In this document: in pieces, positions 57,904 to 64,000 of the stretch
How the letters are laid out: each line of letters starts with the position of its first letter
Position numbering within the stretch: position 1 is the first letter of the stretch
NCBI RefSeq assembly: GCF_016918015.1
Contig: NZ_JAERMK010000002.1
Coordinates: 1-64,000 of the forward strand
Source of the DNA: Glycomyces sp. YM15
Lineage (GTDB): Bacteria > Actinomycetota > Actinomycetes > Mycobacteriales > Micromonosporaceae
Reading direction: 5' to 3'
DNA: 64,000 bases
Notes under the pieces: model-generated
Told to the model about the DNA's origin: nothing
What the model saw: the letters and a program-made list of their open reading frames with translations, nothing else
Database searches by the model: none
Translations under genes and position numbers: made by a program

Positions 57904-57927
57904 GCCCGGCCTTTGGCCGGGCTTTTT
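57904..57927 (+). terminator. Intrinsic terminator of the tRNA gene
   Basis: GCCCGGCC-TTT-GGCCGGGC followed by TTTTT, directly after the CCA end. A textbook terminator, unusual here for its full U-tract. Confidence 0.9.
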
Positions 57928-57939
57928 CCTTGTCCCAGT

Positions 57940-58866
57940 TCAGCTTTCGGAGTCGTCGGGCGCGGTCCGGCGGCACCAGGTCCGGGCTTCTGCGGTCGCC
58001 ATCGAGGCGATGAGGGCGAGTGGGACCAGGACCAGCAGGGCCAGGACCAGCCAGGGGTCGGTGCCGTCCTGGGCGAGGTTCAGGATCGCGGCGATGATGA
58101 GCCAGGCCGTATAGGCCGCCGCGAGGACGAGCGTGGCCCAACGGGCCCAGTTCCGGTGGTATGAGAAGGCGATGTTCAAGGCGCCATGGACGATCGCGAG
58201 CAGCATGATCGCTCCCGCCGCCCAGGCCGATCCTTCTTCGGCGAGGTCCGCTTCCTCGCCCGCCAGCGCGAGGAGTCCGGTCGAGCCGACGTAGAGGGCG
58301 ACGCCGGTGGCGGTCCAGAGGATGAGGAGCGAGGCCACGACCTGGTGGGGCGGCTGCGCGGCGCCGCCGATCCTGGGGCTGTGGCGGGGGGCGTCGCAGT
58401 CGCACCAGTCGCGTGCGGGGCGCAGGAGCAGGAGGACGAGGAGCAGGGCGAGCAGGAGGGTCCCGGCGGCGCCGGTGCCCGAGTTGACCCCGGTTCCGGT
58501 CAGGATCGCGGCGGCGAGGGCGATCGCGGTCACGATGACGACGACGCGGCGGGCCCAGTCGCGGCCGCTGCGGACTTTGACCGCGAAGAGCCCGAAGAGG
58601 ACGGCCACGGTCGCGATGAGGGCCGGTTCGACGAATTCCAGCGGGCTCCAGGCGCCGGCGTAGCGCACGCTGACTTCGAAGGCGGTGGCCACTGCCGACA
58701 CGGTCGCGATCCAGGCGGTGAGGATCGCCAGCAGCCAGAGCAGCGTGATCGCGATGAGGACGGTCGCGGGAGTGCGCGGCTTCGGCGCCTGTGCCGCCTT
58801 GGGCGGTACGGGCGGTGCCGACGGCGGCTCGGACTCGGGCGACGCGGGCGGTTCGGCTCGGTCCAT
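57940..58866 (-). CDS. Polytopic membrane protein of unknown function
   Basis: A 308-residue protein with a Pro/Glu/Ala-rich cytosolic N-terminus (1-32) and about eight hydrophobic helices arranged as two sets of four, each containing an arginine-tryptophan-alanine-arginine step (GRDWARRVVV, NWARWATLV). The central loop holds DWCDCDAPRHSPR. No family recognised. GAGGGAAA lies about ten bases before the ATG. Confidence 0.78.
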   Translation of the reverse strand: MDRAEPPASPESEPPSAPPVPPKAAQAPKPRTPATVLIAITLLWLLAILTAWIATVSAVATAFEVSVRYAGAWSPLEFVEPALIATVAVLFGLFAVKVRSGRDWARRVVVIVTAIALAAAILTGTGVNSGTGAAGTLLLALLLVLLLLRPARDWCDCDAPRHSPRIGGAAQPPHQVVASLLILWTATGVALYVGSTGLLALAGEEADLAEEGSAWAAGAIMLLAIVHGALNIAFSYHRNWARWATLVLAAAYTAWLIIAAILNLAQDGTDPWLVLALLVLVPLALIASMATAEARTWCRRTAPDDSES

Positions 58867-59101
58867 GTTGCGGCTTTCCCTCGGCTGTGGGCTATTGGCG
58901 ATGGGATTCCTTCTGACGTTAGGGCATCCGGCGCGTCCGCACCACGTGCGCGCGCGGATCGGTGCGGGCCGGTTGTGAGTGCGGCTCGTGTTCAGGTCGA
59001 GTGGCGGACCCGTGTGGGAGGGCCATCCCATTGCTTCGGTCGGTCGGAGGTGGATGCGGGTGGGCACAGGGGCATGCCCTATGCCGCGGCGGGCTGCTCC
59101 C
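58867..59101. other. Intergenic region with no recognised feature
   Basis: 235 bases between the DNA methyltransferase stop and the membrane protein start; it must hold the latter's promoter, but no clear element is visible. Confidence 0.4.
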
Positions 59102-60823
59102 TCAGTCCTCCACCGTCGCCGTACCTGAGACCAGGCCCGCTGCGGCCTCGGCCGCGAGGGCCTCCGCGTCCGCCTCCGCCTGGGCGAGTGCTGCCCGCAG
59201 GTCCTCCAGCGCCGTGTAGGCCGCGCCGCGCCGCCGCTGGTCCGCCAGGGTCAGCCGCGGGATCTTCACTGAGAGCAGGCGTCGCTTCGCGCCGGTCGCG
59301 GTGCGCTTGGTCGCGGTCGGGAGGCGGGCTGCGAGGGCGGCGGCGATCCAGCCGAGGTCGACGGTCGGTTCGCAGCTCACGGTCCACTGGGTCTCGGTGG
59401 CCTCGCCGCGCCCGCCGAGGCGCACCTGCGGTTCGCCGACGGGATCGACGATGACGCACCGCACGTCGCCGGCCGCGCTGGACGCGGGTTCCGCGCCTCC
59501 CGGGGTGATGATCAGGTGGCCGTCGCGTTCGAGGTCGGCGAGGCTCGTCTCGGGGGCGCTCTCTTCAGCGCCGGTGCCGAAGCGCGGCAACGGGTGCCGT
59601 GCGAGTGCGTCCAGCCGGCCGCTGAGGCCCGAGACCGCTTCGGCGAGGCTGGCGGCGTCTCCGGCGGTGCCGGCGAGGTAGACGGCGGGGGAGATGTCGA
59701 CGTCTTCATCCCAAAGGCGCATGAGCGGCACGGTGGTCGAGTCGGCGGTGGCGAGCGGGGCGTCGGGGGCGGCGGTGAAGGACTGCCAGGCTTCGGCGAA
59801 GTCGCCGCCGCCGGAGACGAGGAGTTGGGTGGTTTCGCCGCGGGGGGCGAGGATCCAGATGTGCGCCTTGGCTTCGGGGGAGTCGACGACGGCGCGCAGT
59901 GCGCCCCAGCGGAGCAGTTCGGAGCGGATGCGCCGCCCGGTGCGGCGGTGCGCGACCTGGGCGGGCATGCGTACGACGGCGTGGCCGCCGGGGGCGAGGA
60001 GGGCGACGCAGTGCAGGGCCCAGGCGAGTTCGGGTTCGGTGCGGGGCGGGGTGCCGTACGCGAGGCGCGGGTCGTCGCCGATCGCGTACTGGTCCGCGCC
60101 GCCGTCCTTGACGTTGAACGGCGGGTCGCACACGACCAGGTCGTACTGTTCGGCCGGGACGGGCCGCAGGAGCGAATCGCCCACGCGTGCTGTCACTTCG
60201 GCGTGCTCGTCGAGGAGTCGCAGGCGTTGTTCGGCGATCGCGGCGCGGGGTGCGGAGAGGTCTTGTCCGCTGAGGACGCGGCAGGGGCCGGTGTGTCGCG
60301 CGACCTCGGCGAGGAGGTCGCCTTCGTCGCAGGCCGGGTCGTGGACGGCGGGGGTCGCGGTGCCCGCGGTGACGACGGCGGCGATCTCGGCCAGGGGCGC
60401 GATGCCCGGCGGGACGCCGGTGCCCGCGGCTTCGCGGGCGCGTTCGATGAAGAACTCGAACAGCGCCGCTGCGGGCGTCTCGCGTCGCAAGTCCTTGAGT
60501 TCCTTGACGATCGCGGGTTCGCCGTGGCCGTCGAAGGCCGCCGCGACTGCGCCGAGGGCGGCTCCAGCGGTCGGGTGCGAGCCGGCGAGTGCGAACCAGA
60601 GACGGTCGGCGCCGGTGAGGTGCAGTGTCCGGCCGTGCCGTTTCGCCCACTGCTCGAGTTCGTGCAGCGAGAACCTGGGGCGCCGGACCGATTCGTCCAC
60701 GGGGGAGGGGAAGTCGGCTTCGCGGCGGCGCCAGTTGCTGACGGCGTTGCGGCCGACGCCAGCGAGTCGGGCGAGGTCGGTCAGCGTGATGGTCTCGCCT
60801 GAGCTGGCGTCACGGGTGGTCAT
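59102..60823 (-). CDS. HTH-DNA methyltransferase (HsdM-like, orphan)
   Basis: A 573-residue protein. Residues 11-45 are a DNA-binding helix-turn-helix (TLTDLARLAGVGRNAVSNWRRRE). The N-6 DNA methylase domain follows, with motif I DPACDEGDLL (162-171) in which the first glycine of the usual DPxCGSG loop is Asp, and motif IV DPPF at 233-236. A C-terminal coil (LEDLRAALAQAEADAEALAAEA) ends the protein, as in HsdM/HsdS fusions. No endonuclease or specificity gene is adjacent, so it is probably an orphan methyltransferase. Confidence 0.85.
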   Translation of the reverse strand: MTTRDASSGETITLTDLARLAGVGRNAVSNWRRREADFPSPVDESVRRPRFSLHELEQWAKRHGRTLHLTGADRLWFALAGSHPTAGAALGAVAAAFDGHGEPAIVKELKDLRRETPAAALFEFFIERAREAAGTGVPPGIAPLAEIAAVVTAGTATPAVHDPACDEGDLLAEVARHTGPCRVLSGQDLSAPRAAIAEQRLRLLDEHAEVTARVGDSLLRPVPAEQYDLVVCDPPFNVKDGGADQYAIGDDPRLAYGTPPRTEPELAWALHCVALLAPGGHAVVRMPAQVAHRRTGRRIRSELLRWGALRAVVDSPEAKAHIWILAPRGETTQLLVSGGGDFAEAWQSFTAAPDAPLATADSTTVPLMRLWDEDVDISPAVYLAGTAGDAASLAEAVSGLSGRLDALARHPLPRFGTGAEESAPETSLADLERDGHLIITPGGAEPASSAAGDVRCVIVDPVGEPQVRLGGRGEATETQWTVSCEPTVDLGWIAAALAARLPTATKRTATGAKRRLLSVKIPRLTLADQRRRGAAYTALEDLRAALAQAEADAEALAAEAAAGLVSGTATVED

Positions 60824-60953
60824 GCGGCTCCCCTGTCTGGATTTATCGAATCGTAACCCACCCCGCGTTGCGGAGGTTCGACACAGTCCATTATTCTCGT
60901 GAAGTGAGTTCACAAGACTTGAGCCACGAACACCACTCCACAGAAGGTAGATC

Positions 60954-61565
60954 ATGAACCTCGAATTCCCCGAGTTCTCCAAGCGCCTCCTCGCCGCTTC
61001 CGGTGCCGGCCTCATCGCCCTCGCAGCCCTCTCCGCCTGCAGCCCTGAGGACACCGGCTCGGGCGACACCTCGAGCAGCGCCGACGAAGCCGCCACCGAA
61101 GCCGCCGCTGAAGAAGAAGCCGCCTCGACCGGCGACGGCACCAGCCCCGACGCCCCGCTCGCCGCGGGCGCCACCCTCGAGGTCGGCGACTGGACCGTCA
61201 CCGCTTCGGAGGCCACCCTCGACGCGACCGACGCGATCCTCGCGGCCGACGAGTTCAACGAGGCCCCGGCCGACGGCTTCCAGCAGAGCCTGATCACCCT
61301 CGACGGCACCTACAACGGCACCGAGACCGGCTCGCTGTGGCTCGACGTGACCTTCGGCGTCTGGGCCGACGGCACCTTCTACGACAGCATCGACTGCATG
61401 AACCTCGTCGAGGACGAGATCACCCTCGCCCCCGACGTCTCCAGCGGCGGCACCTCCACAGGCTCGGCCTGCGTCGAGGTCCCCGCGGACGCCGAGTCCT
61501 ACCTCCTCTACTTCGAGGACATCCTGAGCATGGACGGCACCCAGTACTTCGTCGAGATCGGCTGA
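60954..61565 (+). CDS. Predicted lipoprotein, DUF4352-like
   Basis: A 203-residue lipoprotein: signal peptide ending LSAC (Cys about 29), an acidic Ser/Ala/Glu linker (30-65), then a beta-rich domain (TLEVGDWTVTASEATLDATDAIL...SLITLDGTYNGTETGSLW) resembling the DUF4352 immunoglobulin-like fold, with two cysteines probably forming a disulfide. GAAGG precedes the ATG. The signal region resembles that of the next lipoprotein gene. Confidence 0.8.
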   Translation: MNLEFPEFSKRLLAASGAGLIALAALSACSPEDTGSGDTSSSADEAATEAAAEEEAASTGDGTSPDAPLAAGATLEVGDWTVTASEATLDATDAILAADEFNEAPADGFQQSLITLDGTYNGTETGSLWLDVTFGVWADGTFYDSIDCMNLVEDEITLAPDVSSGGTSTGSACVEVPADAESYLLYFEDILSMDGTQYFVEIG

Positions 61566-61868
61566 GTACTCCTGAACCGGAGGACGCGGCGACCATTGGG
61601 CGGAACCCGCGTCCTCCTTTGCGCCCCAAGAAAACCGACGAAACCGTTGAGGTTCCTTCCGGCTTGACCGAATTGCAACCGACGTGATCCTCGCCATGGA
61701 TATCGTGTCGCGGTTTCACGGCGGTCGCGAATCCCCAGGTCACCAGCGAGACCACCGCTGTGGTAACGATCCCTGCCGCCTCAGTAGTTGAGTCTCTCCC
61801 ATATCGTCACGCTGAATTCCCGAACACCGCCCCAACCCGAATCGGCGGTGACCCACAGAAAGCAGCTC
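61566..61868. other. Intergenic region between the two lipoprotein genes
   Basis: 303 bases holding the terminator of the first gene (61579-61620) and the promoter region of the second; the 61690-61800 part is AT-richer. No gene seen. Confidence 0.55.
61579..61620 (+). terminator. Terminator after the first lipoprotein gene
   Basis: GGAGGACGCGG (61579-61589) pairs perfectly with CCGCGTCCTCC (61607-61617), 17-nt loop, followed by TTT. Confidence 0.75.
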
Positions 61869-62585
61869 ATGAACCTCAACACCGAGACCTTCGGCCCCAT
61901 CCGCCGTCTCCTCGCCGTCGGCGGCGTCGCCCTCGCGGGCACCGTCGCCCTCTCCGGCTGCGGCATCCTCGAGGACGCCGCCTCCGACAGCACGACCGGC
62001 AACGAGGTCAGCGACGAGCAGGTCGACGCCGTGGCCGAAGCCGCCGCCGGTGACTGCCTGCCCGAAGAGATGATCAGCACGGGCGACACCTTCGCCGTCG
62101 ACTGCTCCGACCCGACCGCGTTCTGGACCATCACCGCGATCGAGGCCGACCCGGGTCTCACCGCCGCCTCCGACGGCTCCAGCCTCACCGACCCGCAGCC
62201 GATCTACGACATGTGCGGCGAGGAAGTCGGCGCGCAGGTCCCCGGCGCGACCTGGACCGACTGGAGCATGGTCTACGACCAGACCACCCTCGACGTCAAC
62301 TACATCTTCTGCGTCGAGGCGAACGGCGTCCCCAGCACCGAAGGCGTCACGCCGACCGTGCCCGCCAACGCCGGGGACTGCACCCTCACCTCCACCATGC
62401 AGTGGAACTATGGCACCATCGACTGCGCCGCGGGCGACGCCGCGATCCTCGACGTGATCGAGGTGCCCCAGGCCGAGTGGGCGACCGCCGACGTCGACAC
62501 CATCGCCATGGAGTGCACCGGCTCCTCGTACATGGGAGCTGAAGACCAGTTCGGCCGCACCGCTTCGGTGTTCTGCCTGGAGTAG
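61869..62585 (+). CDS. Predicted lipoprotein of unknown function, Cys-rich
   Basis: A 238-residue lipoprotein with signal MNLNTETFGPIRRLLAVGG and lipobox LSGC (Cys about 33). The mature part has two similar sub-domains, each with an A(G)DC...AVDCSDP or GDC...TIDCAAGDA pattern and paired cysteines (CLPEEM...VDC; CTLTST...IDC), suggesting an internal repeat with disulfides. Function unknown. The start at 61869 fits the signal peptide; an earlier ATG at 61788 would not. Confidence 0.8.
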   Translation: MNLNTETFGPIRRLLAVGGVALAGTVALSGCGILEDAASDSTTGNEVSDEQVDAVAEAAAGDCLPEEMISTGDTFAVDCSDPTAFWTITAIEADPGLTAASDGSSLTDPQPIYDMCGEEVGAQVPGATWTDWSMVYDQTTLDVNYIFCVEANGVPSTEGVTPTVPANAGDCTLTSTMQWNYGTIDCAAGDAAILDVIEVPQAEWATADVDTIAMECTGSSYMGAEDQFGRTASVFCLE

Positions 62586-62591
62586 CACCCC

Positions 62592-62668
62592 GCCGGGCTT
62601 CCGGCCCGGCACTCAGCGCGCTCGCGAAGCGGGCGGCGATCTCGGCCCCGAGGCAGCGCCTCGGGGCC
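62592..62668 (+). terminator. Two stem-loops after the second lipoprotein gene
   Basis: GCCGGGC/GCCCGGC (62592-62598, 62604-62610), then GGCCCCGAGGC (62644-62654) with GCCTCGGGGCC (62658-62668), 3-nt loop, followed by ATTTCG. The second also faces the converging gene. Confidence 0.7.
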
Positions 62669-62684
62669 ATTTCGCTCGCCCCGC

Positions 62685-63395
62685 TTACGGAATGAAAACG
62701 CAGTACTCGCGAAGATGATGCTCGAAGGTCGGGCTGATCTCGATCACCAGCATCACCTCGCCGAGACTGCCGAACGGCCCCGACTGCTGCACCCAGTCCT
62801 GGATCTGCCGAGCGCTGCGCTCGGTCACCCCCGGCAGCGTCGTGAGCACATGCAGCGGAGCGTGGTTGAGGTCGACCAGGCCGCCGTCGTCGAATTGGCG
62901 CGGCAGGTCCGGCCGCCCGACGCCGAGCCGCTTGGCCAGCATCGGATCCGCCTCGGCCGTGCGGCGGGCCTGCTCGCGGAGCTTGCGCGCCCGGTCCACC
63001 ACCTCGTCGCTCGGCAGCCGCGCCACCAGCACCTCAGGACCCGAAGGCGCCGCCCACACAGCCGAGCGGATCACCAGCAGGTGCGCGCTGGAACCGAGCG
63101 CCGTCAAGGCCATCGTCGTGCTGAAGATCGTGAGGGCCCACGACGGCATGGGATCGCCCGTCGCGTACACGGCGGTGCACCCCGAGAGGATCAGCGCCGA
63201 GTGGACGATCAGCGCGATCAGGGTCAACCGGTCGCGACGTCTGCCGAGCGCCGTGCCGAACGCGATCGGCGCGGCGTACCCGCAAGTGAGGAGCGGCATC
63301 AGCGCCCAGAGATAGGTGCCGATCGTCCTGAGTCGGCGGCGGCCTGGAGACGGAGGCTGGTGGACGGGCGGGCGGTACGGACCGAGGGCGGTCAT
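62685..63395 (-). CDS. Membrane protein with helix-hairpin-helix (ComEA-like) domain
   Basis: A 236-residue protein with about three membrane helices (25-50, 57-77, 87-110), a helical linker and, at about 170-220, a ComEA-type HhH domain (VDLNHAPLHVLTTLPGVTERSARQIQDW). The HhH might bind DNA or a protein at the membrane. The ATG overlaps the upstream stop by four bases (ATGA), fixing the start. Confidence 0.8.
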   Translation of the reverse strand: MTALGPYRPPVHQPPSPGRRRLRTIGTYLWALMPLLTCGYAAPIAFGTALGRRRDRLTLIALIVHSALILSGCTAVYATGDPMPSWALTIFSTTMALTALGSSAHLLVIRSAVWAAPSGPEVLVARLPSDEVVDRARKLREQARRTAEADPMLAKRLGVGRPDLPRQFDDGGLVDLNHAPLHVLTTLPGVTERSARQIQDWVQQSGPFGSLGEVMLVIEISPTFEHHLREYCVFIP

Positions 63396-64000
63396 CGAGG
63401 AGGACTCCCAGGCGAGGTGTGGGGCGGTACCGGCCATGCGGGACCCGCCGGGGGCGACACGGTCCAGGTCCGCAGCAGCCGTTCGGCTTCGATGGTATCG
63501 GCATCGGCGGGACCGAGCGCCGCGGCCATCTCGTGTACCACTGTGGAGAGTTCGCGGTGGGCTTCGGGGCCTCTGCCGAGGACGGCGAGGAGGTCGGCGG
63601 CCACGCGGCGGGAGCGGAGGGTGGAGCGGGCGCGTTCGCCCTCGAGTCGGCGCTGGCGTTCGATGACGCTGGTGAGGCCGGTGAGCGCGCTGGCGGCGTT
63701 CCCGAGGGCCGCAAGGCATTGGGCGGCGCGCATTTGGCAGTGGAGGGCGAGTGCGGGGTCGGGGCTCTCGAAGTCCTTGGCCAGGGTGCGGAATGCGCTG
63801 AGGGCGCCGTTGTAGTCGCCGATGCCGAAGGCCCGGTCGGCTGCGGCGATGCGTTCGCGCCGGTCGGGGGCGGCTGGGACGGGCCCTTGCGCGGCGGCGA
63901 CGGCGGCGACGCGGGCGGGTGCGAGTGGGGCGCGGAACGGCCAGGTCGGGTCGCCGCAGTCGTGCGCGGGTGCTTTGGAGGCGGGTTCGGCGGCGAGGAG
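63392..64000 (-). CDS. TPR-containing protein, C-terminal part (partial)
   Basis: An open frame enters at the right edge and runs about 200 residues to a TGA at 63392. It begins Ala/Pro-rich, then has TPR-like helices (AAADRAFGIGDYNGALSAFRTLAKD, ALHCQMRAAQCLAALGNAASALTGL, AADLLAVLGRGPEAHRELSTVV), the last one ending in a Pro-rich tail. It may be the tail of a larger signalling protein, for example a Ser/Thr kinase with TPRs, but nothing of a catalytic domain is in view. Coupled (ATGA) to the HhH gene. Confidence 0.65.
   Translation of the reverse strand, partial: LLAAEPASKAPAHDCGDPTWPFRAPLAPARVAAVAAAQGPVPAAPDRRERIAAADRAFGIGDYNGALSAFRTLAKDFESPDPALALHCQMRAAQCLAALGNAASALTGLTSVIERQRRLEGERARSTLRSRRVAADLLAVLGRGPEAHRELSTVVHEMAAALGPADADTIEAERLLRTWTVSPPAGPAWPVPPHTSPGSPPR

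Noticed and set aside
57824-57927. tRNA-Thr considered as an integration site of a mobile element
   Set aside because: No integrase gene or duplicated tRNA 3' end is visible in the flanks; the terminator directly follows the tRNA.

Overview
The window is high-GC DNA from a filamentous-type actinomycete. Evidence: actinobacterial gene families (DUF397 next to an XRE/DUF5753 regulator, an EACC1-like protein with a caspase, an aspartokinase gene with an internal beta-subunit start), frequent GTG starts, 1-17 bp gene overlaps and several apparently leaderless genes. A Glycomycetaceae/Micromonosporales-type host would fit, but nothing here fixes the genus. Most of the window is ordinary chromosome; 14.2-20.5 kb and 24-32 kb look more accessory.

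Layout. 0-2.4 kb: edge of a probable IS30-type element, a zinc-ribbon protein, and trpS with a 2H phosphoesterase. 2.4-6.5 kb: Leloir galactose operon (DeoR-type regulator, galT, galE, galK), fully overlapping. 7.1-14.2 kb: nucleoside uptake and salvage (BMP-type lipoprotein, double ATPase, two permeases, cytidine deaminase, thymidine phosphorylase). 14.2-16.7 kb: three small overlapping unknown genes, a hairpin-rich divergent intergenic region, and an XRE-DUF397 pair. 17-20.5 kb: an EACC1-like/caspase two-gene operon whose caspase C-terminus is broken by a poly-G/poly-C tract. 20.8-24.2 kb: secreted M15-type peptidase, F420-reductase-like protein, arginase-family protein and a Cys-rich copper-storage-type protein. 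24.2-28.8 kb: three tandem secreted subtilases. 29-34 kb: membrane-anchored NACHT NTPase tail-to-tail with an ABC-F ATPase. 34.2-37.9 kb: two-gene ABC exporter with a palindromic operator over its ribosome site. 38-42 kb: an internally duplicated membrane protein, a DUF234-type ATPase and a pentapeptide-repeat membrane protein. 42.3-44.2 kb: leuA with a leader-peptide attenuator. 44.3-48.3 kb: nitroreductase, lipoprotein, and aspartokinase (alpha and beta) with asd. 48.5-50.2 kb: ABC-2 transporter. 50.6-56 kb: cysS, SpoU methyltransferase and an Hsp70/beta-propeller hybrid. 56-64 kb: membrane proteins, tRNA-Thr, an HTH-DNA methyltransferase, two lipoproteins, an HhH membrane protein and a truncated TPR gene at the right edge.

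Two G/C homopolymer blocks (about 17.21-17.33 kb and 42.17-42.30 kb) are each flanked by imperfect direct repeats and look like assembly artefacts; the first splits the caspase reading frame. The most unusual biology is the EACC1-like/caspase operon, the double-hairpin intergenic region beside it, the membrane-anchored NACHT protein, the Hsp70-propeller fusion, and the leuA attenuator. All functional calls come from reading motifs by eye, without database searches.
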